Source: an uncultured Geobacteraceae bacterium
Lineage (GTDB): Bacteria; Desulfobacterota; Desulfuromonadia; Desulfuromonadales; Geopsychrobacteraceae
Assembly: GCA_937958075.1 (NCBI GenBank)
Contig: CALFFB010000230.1
Coordinates: 1 to 15,833 of the forward strand
Direction: 5' to 3'
DNA: 15,833 nt
Below the pieces are notes generated by a model, which did not search any database, was not told the origin of the DNA, and saw only the letters and a list, made by a program, of their open reading frames with translations. Shown in pieces: positions 5,681 to 13,772 of this stretch; the stretch's first letter is position 1, and the number at the start of each line of letters is the position of its first letter. The position numbers and the translations under genes are program-made.

Positions 5681-7511
5681 TTACTTCTTGTTGGCAACGG
5701 CGTACCCGATGCACTCAGGGTTGGTCACCTTGGAGCCGAACACCTGCAGCCCACGCAGCAGCTTCCCGAAGGAGGTGGGGTGCGGAAGGGTCTCGTTCTC
5801 AACCAGCTGTGACGCGAAGGTCAGTCCGGTCTTGTGGCCGAAGGGGATAATGGTGTTGGCACCGCTCTTGGGGAGGTTATTGGAGCGGTACACGTTGAAG
5901 TTACCAAGACGACCAAGGCGACCGTTACGCAGCACATCGTTGGCAGCGGCGGCACCGGTGCTGTCAGCACGGCGCAGGTCCGAGGTCTGCAGCAGGAAGG
6001 TCGCCCAGGTGGGCAGAACAATAAAGCGATCCTCGTCTTCGGGGATGTTCATCTCCGACAGGGCCGACTCAGCCATCATGATCATGTCGATGATGTTGAC
6101 ATCGTTGGTCGAGGTCGTTCCGGTATGCAAGCTGATGGGGGTCCCGGACGAGCCGAGGTTATAGCCACCAGAGATATAACCAGCCGTGTTGCCGGTGTTG
6201 GCGGCATTGGCGTCCGCGTAAAAGCCGAACACAGCCGTTTCAACGGCGATCTTCATCTTCTCAGCGGCGTCAGTGCTCCACTGGTCCATCAGATTGACAT
6301 CGTTCTGGAGCTTGTCGATGTTGTCGATCCGACAGGCATAATACTTGGCCTTGTCGATGACCAACTCGACTTCCGGCGAGGTCGGGCTCTCATACACCAG
6401 GTCCTGACCCTTGACGTAATCACGGATGGTCACGTCCGGGGTGGTGCGCATGATCACCTTATCGCCTTGCTTGGAGATTTCACCTTCGTCAATTTGTTAA
6501 CCGCACGGCTCTTTATCCGTACGCTCTGACAGTTGTCATTCCTGCCAGTTCAGACTATATCATCACCCTTTTATCAAAGGGGCTAGGCGCTCGTGTCAAA
6601 ATAGAATCTCTGCTTATAAGACATACATGGAACAATATATGGATGAATGAGCTTGTGGAATTTTGCTCCCTCTCGGTGGAAACACCGGACAGAGTACCTC
6701 CCCTTTTCTCGATATGGGGTAAACTTGATACCCCAATAATCCCGGAAATAATCGCATACAACCTTTGCCTGATCCTTCGTCCCACAAATATGGATATTTG
6801 TCCTTGCCGATGAGCAAGTTCCATCTTTATGGCGGTTGTTTGCGGTTATTGATCCGTCATCCATATACCAGATAGCAAGCGATTCAGGGGTCATGTGTTT
6901 TAGCAGGTCGATGCTGAATCTGTCTCTTCTGACCCACCGCCTTAACACCCTGAAATACCTGTGTGCCTTTTCTGCTCTGACCTGTCTATAGGTTGAGCCA
7001 TCAGGCCATCTGTGCAAGCAGTCGACCACCTTTGGTTTTTTCCCTCCAAGGATGGAATGCAAGAGGTCCACTTTGTGCTGTAGATATTCTCTCTGCGCTT
7101 CACAGTGACACAGCTTGAGTGCCAGCTTTGCAGCGTTGGGTTGTCTCTTGTCTTTATGGATGTACCCATCGCCAATCGACATTGCTATCAGTAATGCCTT
7201 ATGTCTTTGCTTCATAACGACCTATTGGCCTGAAGTAGTATTCTATTTTGTTAGTCGTTGAACCTTCTCCTTGCGGAGCTTGGCTGCTGATTCCCATCTC
7301 AGGGTTCCAGCAATTCACCTAGTTTAATCGACCGGGTTGCCCCGGAAGTGAGCTACGCGGTTAACTCAGTATTACTGATCTCAGCCAATACAGTGTTCAG
7401 GTAAAACTTCTTGAGAATCTTCTGCGAAAAAATCTGCGGGGTATACTTGCCATCGCCCGCAACCTGTCCCGCTAACTGAGGGTAGCCAGCGCTTACACCA
7501 ATAGAACTCAT
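5681..7511 (-). CDS. Major capsid protein, gene split by a group I intron
   Basis: Exon 1 is 7364-7511 (148 nt, 49 codons plus 1 nt) and exon 2 is 5681-6489 (809 nt). Joined, they give 957 nt: 318 residues and a stop. The junction reads ISNTEYEGEISKQGD, with the Tyr codon made from T of exon 1 and AC of exon 2. This restores a motif (NT-D/E-YEGEI, then GD-V-IR-PDVTIRDY) usual in capsid proteins of this type. Exon 1 has an AAAGGAG site 6-7 nt before ATG 7509-7511. Without splicing translation stops after 52 codons, at TAG 7353-7355. The product is the HK97-like shell protein, by context (scaffold before, accessory head protein after) and by sequence pattern. Splicing is inferred from RNA structure and frame restoration. 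Confidence 0.88.
6490..7363 (-). ncRNA. Group I intron (probable IA subgroup) in the major capsid gene
   Basis: The 874-nt intron shows the conserved core elements in order in the minus-strand RNA. P is AATTGCTGGAA, Q is AATCAGCAGCC, R is GTTCAACGACTA and S contains TATAGTCTGAAC. P1 pairs exon TGAGT with GCTCA (7349-7353), leaving a U-G pair at the 5' splice site. P2 is a GCAA-capped stem (7332-7345), P4 TGCTG/CAGCA, and P6a a GCAA-capped stem (7267-7278). P3 is CTAGGTG (7316-7322) with CGCCTAG (6583-6589); P8 is 6566-6581; P7 is GACTA/TAGTC; P9 stems are 6526-6548 and 6503-6522. The last base is G, and exon 2 ACG can pair with CGT in the guide as P10. The endonuclease gene fills the P7-P3 interval, where IA introns have extra P7.1/P7.2 stems. 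Confidence 0.9.
6583..7215 (-). CDS. LAGLIDADG homing endonuclease inside the intron
   Basis: The 210-residue protein has two LAGLIDADG-type helices: LLIAMSIGDGYIH (8-20, Asp16) and ESLAIWYMDDGSI (111-123, Asp119/120). Each ends in the acidic residue that binds the catalytic metal. Two motifs and this length indicate a monomeric, pseudo-symmetric enzyme (LAGLIDADG_2-like) that cuts the intron-less capsid gene so repair copies the intron in. It is more AT-rich than the neighbouring genes by eye, a sign of separate origin. The ribosome site is weak (AGG about 6 nt upstream) and lies in a small hairpin. The stop TAG overlaps P3. Both motifs and the full frame are intact, so it may be active; some such proteins also help splicing. 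Confidence 0.9.
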   Translation of the reverse strand: MKQRHKALLIAMSIGDGYIHKDKRQPNAAKLALKLCHCEAQREYLQHKVDLLHSILGGKKPKVVDCLHRWPDGSTYRQVRAEKAHRYFRVLRRWVRRDRFSIDLLKHMTPESLAIWYMDDGSITANNRHKDGTCSSARTNIHICGTKDQAKVVCDYFRDYWGIKFTPYREKGRYSVRCFHREGAKFHKLIHPYIVPCMSYKQRFYFDTSA

Positions 7512-7547
7512 TGTCAGTCTCCTTTAGTGGCGACTGGCCTTGACCCC

Positions 7548-8510
7548 CTACTGGATGCGCCCTTCGATGTTCGCCCGGTCGATCTCTGCCTCAATTTTGG
7601 CAGCTTCGTCCTCGCGCCCACGGTACTTCCCTTGTCTGAAGTCAGTAAAGAACTTGTTGACCTCGCCTATTGTCCATATCTTTGCCTGGCGTTCGGCAGG
7701 CTCAGGAGTTCCGGCGTTGCTCTTCCCTGGCGAAACAAGTTTTTGTCGTGGGTCATCGTGTGTGGCTCTTGCATCCTTCTTGGGTGTCGTTTTGCCCGTC
7801 GCTTCTTGATATTTGTTGAAAAATCGTGCGATGCGTGGTGCATCCCATGCGTTATTTGCGTCATCAAACAAGTCCCGAAAGGGGCGACCGGCAAAGTCAT
7901 CGACGGTGGTATCAAGCCACTGCTGGAACCCTGGATCGTTGTACACGGACCGCCAGCCCGGCGACATCCCCTCAAGAGTGCGATTGAACACGTCCCTCTG
8001 GGCCTCTTCGCTGGTCTGGGCGACCTGAGTCACCCGCTCTTCAACCGGGCGCATCCGCTGCTCCAGCATGGTGGAAATCTCGCCACGCACCACGCTCTGC
8101 AATGCCGTTGTAAAGTCGTCCCCAAATTCGGTTGCCAAAGAACTCAGATGTTCGGCAATCTCCCCTTGCGTGGCATCAGCCCGCAGCTGACTGTCGGCCT
8201 GGCGCCCCTGGGGTGACCGCTCCATCTGTTCTTTGAGAGATGACAACTCGTGCTGCAGCCGCTCAACTTTACGTCGTTCGCCGTTGAACATCCCCTGCAG
8301 AGCTTCCCAGCGCTGCTTGTACGTTGGTGAGTTCTCATCCTCAGCCTGCGCCTTTTCCGGTTCAGCGGCTTCTGGCTCGTCCTCTTGCGTCGTCTGCTCG
8401 ACCTCTGGTTCGGCAGCCTTGACTTCTTTGGGATCGTCCTGCCCTTCACCACTCAAGGCCGCAATGGCCTCGTCCGCCCGTTCTACCGGGCTTTTGTACT
8501 GCTTACTCAT
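7548..8510 (-). CDS. Capsid scaffolding protein
   Basis: The 320-residue protein is highly charged, with an acidic Glu/Gln/Ala-rich low-complexity part (about 20-65). Coiled-coil segments follow (RKVERLQHELSSLKEQMERS), then a helical centre and a C-terminal helix ending DRANIEGRIQ. This composition and its place immediately before the major capsid gene are typical of internal scaffolds that guide procapsid assembly and later leave. The ATG at 8508-8510 is preferred (AAGGAG with 5-nt spacing); a GTG two codons earlier overlaps the ribosome site. No protease motif is seen, so it is a plain scaffold rather than a protease-scaffold fusion. Confidence 0.8.
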   Translation of the reverse strand: MSKQYKSPVERADEAIAALSGEGQDDPKEVKAAEPEVEQTTQEDEPEAAEPEKAQAEDENSPTYKQRWEALQGMFNGERRKVERLQHELSSLKEQMERSPQGRQADSQLRADATQGEIAEHLSSLATEFGDDFTTALQSVVRGEISTMLEQRMRPVEERVTQVAQTSEEAQRDVFNRTLEGMSPGWRSVYNDPGFQQWLDTTVDDFAGRPFRDLFDDANNAWDAPRIARFFNKYQEATGKTTPKKDARATHDDPRQKLVSPGKSNAGTPEPAERQAKIWTIGEVNKFFTDFRQGKYRGREDEAAKIEAEIDRANIEGRIQ

Positions 8511-8587
8511 GCTCACTCCTTGTGCTCGGCCTTACAGCAGGCTCGGCGTTGTGGCTCCGGTTCGGCATGGCACTCGACCGGATACCG

Positions 8588-8830
8588 TTAAAATGCCCCG
8601 CGCATATCGGGTTTATGTTGACGCATTCTCAGGTCGGACCTGGCGTTTTCGATGAGCTTCATCAGCTGCAGAAAAACGGCTGCCTCGCCTTGAATGCGGC
8701 GAAAATCGTCCTGCTCAGCGTGGGCCAGGCGCTCAAGGGCATCCTGGCGGCACAGAGCAAGGTGTTCATACAGAGGCCCGTCAGACAGATTGGCCGCTTC
8801 CTTCAGAACTCTGTCATCGGCTGGCTTCAT
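8588..8830 (-). CDS. Small helical protein following portal
   Basis: The 80-residue product is almost entirely helical by composition: LYEHLALCRQDALERLAHAE, then FRRIQGEAAVFLQLMKLIEN. Short proteins with a QGEA/QGRA helix pair are found after the portal gene in various phages, with no known function that I can name. The start overlaps the portal stop (ATGA), so translation is coupled. A role in head assembly is plausible from position only. Confidence 0.6.
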   Translation of the reverse strand: MKPADDRVLKEAANLSDGPLYEHLALCRQDALERLAHAEQDDFRRIQGEAAVFLQLMKLIENARSDLRMRQHKPDMRGAF

Positions 8831-10953
8831 CCCGCCATCCGCAGGCCCGTTGCCTCACCGGGCTGATTCTGGAACAGGTTGGCATCAACACCGCCAGCCA
8901 TATTCCCGGCGGCATCCGTTGTTGCCGAACCTTCCGGCTGTGGCGCCCCTTTGGGGCCAGCGCCCATGCCCATTTGCATCATCATGGCGTTACGCTGTTC
9001 AATCTTTTCCATGATTTTCTTAATCTTATGATCGTCGGGGATCACGTCATCAACACCAAGGTCAAGCCCCTCAAGGGTTGCCTTGAGCATCTTCGCCCGC
9101 CCCTCAACACCAAGAATCTCGATATCCGTCGGATTATTAGTGGCAGCTAATGTTTCACGCATACGCACCAGCTGCTGCTCTTTTGCCACCAGGGACGAGG
9201 AGCCACGGGCCACGACACGACAGTCGCCTTTGCGATCCTCGTCTTCGTCGTAGGCCATGTTGTAGTCATACATGCGGGAGATACAGCCGGAGATCATTTT
9301 ATCAAGATGGGAAATGGACTCTTTGATCCCCCGTGAAGCGTGAGTCATCAACATCGACAACCCGGACGATGTTGCCCCGGCGCCGCCTATATTGGTGTTG
9401 CCAAAAGCCCAGCGCGGAATCCCGGTGGAATCCTCACTCAGGGCAGAGAAAAACTCAAAGACACGCAGCAGCTGGTCGGTAATGACTTGCGGCTGATTAA
9501 AGCGCACCGCTGGCGACTCGGACATCTGCTGATTGGTCGATGGCCATATCTTCCAGGGGTAGATGCCTTCGCTCTGCTCGCAGCGCTCCATGTTGACTTC
9601 AACCTGGGGGCCTGAAGCCAGTCCGGCGTTGTTGACAATGGCTCTTGCCAACGCATTGCAGACATCCTGGATATCGGCCATCAGCTCTGGAATGCCTTTG
9701 CCCCAGAAGCTCCCCGGCACCCGCTCATAAGAGTCGACATTGTAGGGCTTTCGCCCCAGGGTGTCCGGGTTGAGGATCGCCCGGATGACATGTTGCCCGA
9801 CCTTCCAGGCGTTGACCTCATAGTCAATGTCAGGGTCAATATCCACCTCTTCGATGCCCCAATCGAGCAGCAGCTTGCCCTGGACGGCACCCCAGAACTC
9901 CAGGGCTTCGATCTTTTCCCCCTTGCGGTGGACATCGGTCTCCCCGGAAAACTCAAGGCGATCTCGTTCTGAGTCAATGGACTCATGGGTATACAGCCCA
10001 TTGCCATAATCTCGCAGCGCCGCTCTGATCTTGTCTTCCTTATAGCCGGGTACGCCAATCAAGGCCTGCAGCTCGGAGCGTGAGATGCGATGGCGTTCAA
10101 TCATATAGCCGTCGTCCGGGGTGCGGGAGTCTGGTGCCGGATAAACGTCGAAGGGGGAAACTCGGTCAAATTCAGGAACCAGGTCATCTTGCGTGCGGAC
10201 AACCCACTGGCCGCCCTCGTTGACCCATTGGGAGACTTTGCGCTTACGGATCACCGGGCCCTTGATAACGGCAGCCTTCAGGGTTACAAAGTCAGAGATA
10301 ACAGCGGCAAAGGCCTCATTCCAGCCGCCCTGTGCCAGTTGGTCGGCGATGAGGTCTGCCATCCGGCGGGCGCGGGTTTTGGCTTCGTCCCGCACCTTGT
10401 CGAACACCTCGTCCTTGCGGCCTTTGGCATATTCACGCAGCTCGCGCACCAGGTCCGCGTCGGCCCATTGTTCGCCTGCAGCTGCTGCCTGGCGCATGAC
10501 CTCAGCGGCCACTTGATGGACCTCCTGGACAATCTCGGCTTCAGCGTCAGGCGGGAGCTCCGGTATGGGGGTGGGGGCAACGGTCCAAGGTCGATCCCCG
10601 GCAGGGCGCATGACATCGTTGATCCAGGCCTCCGCAGCACGGCATTTTGTCGCCGTGAGCATCATATAGACCTGGCTGCCGCCCATCTTCTGGATGGCTG
10701 CCAGCTTGCTGGCCTCATAGACGCCGTTGCGCTGACGCAGATTCTTCAGCATTTGGCGCTCAACAGGCTCTTTAGCTTCCTTGGCACGAAGCCAGCATTT
10801 ATCGATATAGGAGGAGAGTTGGTTGATGTAGGAGGGAGTTGGGGCGTTTGCCGCAGCGTAGCGCTCTTTGCGCTCCGCCTCGATCTCGGTGTTACTCTTG
10901 ACAGAAATCAGCCCCATCGTTGGGATGGCGGCCCTAAGCCCCTGATTCTCCAC
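8827..10953 (-). CDS. Portal protein
   Basis: The 708-residue protein matches long podophage-type portals. The N-terminal helices include VERQMLKNLRQRNGVYEASK, and the wing region includes FDRVSPFDVYPAPDSRTPDD (262-281). The conserved SFWGKGIPELMADIQDV (415-431) leads into a long helix typical of portals, and the C-terminus is Gln/Met/Gly-rich. It forms the dodecameric ring through which the terminase pumps DNA and to which the tail attaches. The start is GTG (10951-10953) with AAAGGG 7 nt upstream; an ATG 12 codons later has no good site. A separate promoter lies in the 78-nt gap before it. Confidence 0.88.
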   Translation of the reverse strand: MENQGLRAAIPTMGLISVKSNTEIEAERKERYAAANAPTPSYINQLSSYIDKCWLRAKEAKEPVERQMLKNLRQRNGVYEASKLAAIQKMGGSQVYMMLTATKCRAAEAWINDVMRPAGDRPWTVAPTPIPELPPDAEAEIVQEVHQVAAEVMRQAAAAGEQWADADLVRELREYAKGRKDEVFDKVRDEAKTRARRMADLIADQLAQGGWNEAFAAVISDFVTLKAAVIKGPVIRKRKVSQWVNEGGQWVVRTQDDLVPEFDRVSPFDVYPAPDSRTPDDGYMIERHRISRSELQALIGVPGYKEDKIRAALRDYGNGLYTHESIDSERDRLEFSGETDVHRKGEKIEALEFWGAVQGKLLLDWGIEEVDIDPDIDYEVNAWKVGQHVIRAILNPDTLGRKPYNVDSYERVPGSFWGKGIPELMADIQDVCNALARAIVNNAGLASGPQVEVNMERCEQSEGIYPWKIWPSTNQQMSESPAVRFNQPQVITDQLLRVFEFFSALSEDSTGIPRWAFGNTNIGGAGATSSGLSMLMTHASRGIKESISHLDKMISGCISRMYDYNMAYDEDEDRKGDCRVVARGSSSLVAKEQQLVRMRETLAATNNPTDIEILGVEGRAKMLKATLEGLDLGVDDVIPDDHKIKKIMEKIEQRNAMMMQMGMGAGPKGAPQPEGSATTDAAGNMAGGVDANLFQNQPGEATGLRMAG

Positions 10954-10988
10954 TGGAAAACCCTTTCGCGTAGAGGAAGGTTTACCAC

Positions 10989-11017
10989 CATATACCCCAT
11001 GCCATCTATCTTGTCAA
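10989..11017 (-). promoter_or_regulatory. Sigma70-type promoter before portal
   Basis: In the minus-strand reading there is a perfect TTGACA (11012-11017), a 17-bp spacer and TATATG (10989-10994; 4 of 6 match to TATAAT). Transcription would start near 10982, about 30 nt before the portal GTG. It sits in the only sizeable gap of the packaging block, between the terminase stop and the portal start. Confidence 0.6.
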
Positions 11018-11031
11018 GTTATTACACCCTT

Positions 11032-12792
11032 TTACGTCCACGCCTCCACCGGAATCACCGGGCGTTTTTGTGGCTGATACCCCGGCCTTCCACCCTGATA
11101 GCGGTTCATGGCGGGCAGTGGGACCACCTGGCGAAGGTGCTTGGCAATGGCGAGAGAGATCACCCGGTCATCATGACACCCTGAGTCTGCCTCCATCTTG
11201 CCATTATCCTGTATCTTGAAGGAGATCATCTCCTGAAACGTCTCCTTGCAGGCAACACCAAGGGACTCTTCCTGAAACTCCCTGATCAGGTTGTCGATAA
11301 TCAGTGGACGGGTTGTCCTTGATGTCACCCAGCCCAGACGCTTGCGCGGCTTTCCAGGTGGGTCAGGGACCATCTCCGAGTAGAGACGGGGGTACTTCAG
11401 GTGATACATCTGGGTAACGACCGACAGGCCGTGGTTGTTGCGCTCAGGGGCAACCAGAGCGGTGTTGTAGCGGTGCCCAAGCGACACCAGGATGTCACCA
11501 AATTCGACGATATTGTCCGCATCCAGATTGCCATGCCACTGCGCAACCTGTTCACCGGTGCGGTGGTTGATCACATCGGCCACGGAGAAGTCGCCAGACA
11601 CCAGCCCCTCGGCCACGTCCGCAGCGATAATATACTGCTCGCCCGGCTCAGGTTCCTTCCAGACGCGCAGCCGCCCGCCCTGGGAGACAACCCAGTTCCC
11701 GGCATGGTGCTCATACCGTGCCTTCGGCTCTTCTGCCGCCTCCGACATGGCCAGCAGCTTCATGACGTTCTTGAAGACCGGGCGCCCGGTACCAACAAAG
11801 GCGTGGATCGCGCTGGCCGGGTACTCCTGATTCAGGACATCGATGTCGTTGTTACACTTGTTCGCAAGCACCCACCGCCGCCAGGCCATCTGGTCATTGC
11901 TCAGGCCGTACTGGTCCTTGATCTCCTCTTCGTCCGGCATCAGCTTGAAGTTGACGGGGGCTTTGATCTGGTACTGCTCAAAACAGAACCAGGGCAGGAA
12001 CACGGACGTATAGATATTGTCTTCAGGGGCCTGCTCGTTGATGGTTTCGACAATCACCGGCTCCCCGTTCTTGTCCATCTTTGACACCGAGATATGGTAC
12101 CGGCTGTTCCAGAACCGTTCATAGAACTCCCCGCCGATCCCCTTGGCCGTCGACTCGAAGACGATGATCGCCTCGTCATCGTCGGGCACGCAGGGCAGCA
12201 GAGAAGCCAGCAGCTCCTTAAACTTGCTGGCCGGGTACTTGGCAGCCTCAGACATGTGCAGGTAGGTCACCAGCTGGCCCGACCCTGGGTCGTCCTTCCC
12301 GGCGGTGGCCACCCGAAAAGCACTGTTCAGGCCGGTCCCCCTGGTATTGTTGAACTCCAGCAGCTTGGCGTTGTTGTATTGCGTCTCCGGCTTGAACGAC
12401 GGTGGCGACAGGTTGTGGAAGCGCTTGACCATCTTGAACAGAAAGTCCGTCGCGTCCGGCTCGTGGGTCAGCTGCAGGGCATAGCGGTTCTGCTGACAGG
12501 AGGTCCCGCGATAGAACAGACCGGAGAAATAGGTCGAGAACCCCATCCGCCGCGCCTTGAGGGCAACCAGCCTGACCGGGCGCTTGGGCCGGATATGCTC
12601 CTCGATGATCTTATGCAGAATGCGTTGTGGTCCGTTAAGAACAAACGGTACCAACTTTCCCTGCGGGGTCTGTACCCGCAACACGTTTTCACAATAGGTC
12701 GGGAAATCCTCAGCCATCTCCAGCTGCGCCAGAATCTTATCCAGCTCTTCATCGCTGGCCTGGTCAATCAGGGCAACAAGGTCTTTACTCAT
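11032..12792 (-). CDS. terL: Terminase large subunit
   Basis: The 586-residue protein is the packaging motor. An ATPase domain has a Walker A-like ALKARRMGFST (77-87), a Walker B ending VTYLHMSEAA (175-184, catalytic Glu182) and a coupling motif FESTAKG (212-218). The nuclease domain has RNase H-fold acids in AADVAEG (Asp392), APERN (Glu450) and HDDR (Asp541/542). It cuts concatemeric DNA and pumps it through the portal using ATP. The start overlaps the upstream gene by 8 nt. All key residues are present, so it should be functional. The packaging type (cos or pac) cannot be judged from this protein alone. Confidence 0.95.
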   Translation of the reverse strand: MSKDLVALIDQASDEELDKILAQLEMAEDFPTYCENVLRVQTPQGKLVPFVLNGPQRILHKIIEEHIRPKRPVRLVALKARRMGFSTYFSGLFYRGTSCQQNRYALQLTHEPDATDFLFKMVKRFHNLSPPSFKPETQYNNAKLLEFNNTRGTGLNSAFRVATAGKDDPGSGQLVTYLHMSEAAKYPASKFKELLASLLPCVPDDDEAIIVFESTAKGIGGEFYERFWNSRYHISVSKMDKNGEPVIVETINEQAPEDNIYTSVFLPWFCFEQYQIKAPVNFKLMPDEEEIKDQYGLSNDQMAWRRWVLANKCNNDIDVLNQEYPASAIHAFVGTGRPVFKNVMKLLAMSEAAEEPKARYEHHAGNWVVSQGGRLRVWKEPEPGEQYIIAADVAEGLVSGDFSVADVINHRTGEQVAQWHGNLDADNIVEFGDILVSLGHRYNTALVAPERNNHGLSVVTQMYHLKYPRLYSEMVPDPPGKPRKRLGWVTSRTTRPLIIDNLIREFQEESLGVACKETFQEMISFKIQDNGKMEADSGCHDDRVISLAIAKHLRQVVPLPAMNRYQGGRPGYQPQKRPVIPVEAWT

Positions 12793-13204
12793 ACTTCACC
12801 ACGTCCCCAGGAACACGGGTCAACCCCTTCTCCTCAAGCTCCATCTCATGCAGAAGCGCCATGGCGTTGAAGATCACCCCGCACAGATCGTCGACACTCA
12901 CATCCCCGCACCTGTGCCCCCGCCAGACAGCAAAGAAGTGCCTCCAGAGAGACTTCATACAAACATCGACCGGCATCCCCTTCTGCCAGTTGTCTGACGC
13001 CCGAAGCTGGCCGTCACGCTGACGACGGTGCTTATGGAGGTACTGCGCATACGCCTCCAGGGCAAAGGGAGACAGAAACCCCTCAAAATCGAGCTTCCCC
13101 TCATCCGTATCACGGGTCGCACCGGACTCAAAACAGCGGATCGCCCCGACATACCCCTCATCCACCTCAACCTCTCGCTCATAGCGTGCTCTTTCTTCAG
13201 TCAT
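12785..13204 (-). CDS. dATP/dGTP diphosphohydrolase-like protein (DUF5664)
   Basis: The 139-residue protein has a pattern I associate with the phage family DUF5664 (N-terminal domain of dATP/dGTP diphosphohydrolases): SGATRDTDEGKLDFEGFLSP (28-47), DNWQKGMP, then KSLWRHFFAVWRGHR and a final FNAMALLHEMEL helix. Related cyanophage enzymes hydrolyse purine dNTPs to dNMPs and thereby shape the nucleotide pool. Whether this member is catalytic is unknown. It sits between the small and large terminase, overlapping both, so it is co-translated with the packaging genes. The ribosome site is GGGAG, 7 nt before ATG. Confidence 0.6.
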   Translation of the reverse strand: MTEERARYEREVEVDEGYVGAIRCFESGATRDTDEGKLDFEGFLSPFALEAYAQYLHKHRRQRDGQLRASDNWQKGMPVDVCMKSLWRHFFAVWRGHRCGDVSVDDLCGVIFNAMALLHEMELEEKGLTRVPGDVVKYE

Positions 13205-13772
13205 CCTCTGTCTCCCTGGTGTCGTTTATTGTGACCTCAACGGTCTTCTTCCTCATCTCCAGCCGCCTCTGCAGAGCCGCCAACACCGCCGGATTATCCC
13301 GGACCCCTTCAACCACGGCAATCGTCTCCTCATGGGTCGTCACCGTCTCTGTGACCTGCTTCTTCGGAGCTCTGGCCCCCATAATATCCAAGGTCGTTTC
13401 CAGGTACTTGTGGCGCACATTAAAATCCGGCACCATCTCCACGGTCGTCCCCCCACCCTCTTCTTCCGGCAGTGACCGCTTTAAGGCGTAGGACGCATCA
13501 AGCCCCTCTTTAAGCTTCCCGGCCACAAGATTCATATCGATCCCCTTCTCCTCAAGGGCCACCAACAGATACCCGTTGGCATCGGTATACTTGCGCCTGA
13601 TCCCTTCCGCCAGAGCATGGGCCTGCGCCCCCTTGAGGTCATACCCTGCCTCCTGCACCGCCTTTGGAGCTCGCTTCCCCTGGGCCAACCCATAAAGCAC
13701 CTGGGCCTCCTTCGGGGTCAGCTCCTTCTCCAGCTCAAGCCGCCGGGCAACTCCCTTCTTCTTCGTATCCAT
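13197..13772 (-). CDS. Probable terminase small subunit
   Basis: The 191-residue protein starts with a basic segment (MDTKKKGVARRLELEKE). A helix-turn-helix-like region follows, LTPKEAQVLYGLAQGK then APKAVQEAGYD (about 18-44), resembling the DNA-binding domain of small terminases. The middle is helical, and the C-terminal half (VRHKYLETTLDIMGA, then a coiled-coil tail ending in acidic TEDD) resembles terminase-small proteins with a KY-E-LDIMGA motif. It lies one gene upstream of the large terminase. It would recognise the packaging site and load the large subunit. The match is by pattern and position, not a proven homology. Confidence 0.62.
   Translation of the reverse strand: MDTKKKGVARRLELEKELTPKEAQVLYGLAQGKRAPKAVQEAGYDLKGAQAHALAEGIRRKYTDANGYLLVALEEKGIDMNLVAGKLKEGLDASYALKRSLPEEEGGGTTVEMVPDFNVRHKYLETTLDIMGARAPKKQVTETVTTHEETIAVVEGVRDNPAVLAALQRRLEMRKKTVEVTINDTRETEDD

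Noticed and set aside
7351..7511. Exon 1 as a stand-alone 52-codon gene, and the exon 2 frame (from 6457) as a complete or broken capsid gene
   Set aside because: The two parts join in frame across an intron with a full ribozyme core, so this is a split gene and not a frameshift, pseudogene or two genes.
8517..8584. Minus-strand frame of about 21 codons between the small helical protein and scaffold
   Set aside because: Weak start context and no recognisable sequence; more likely leader for the scaffold gene.
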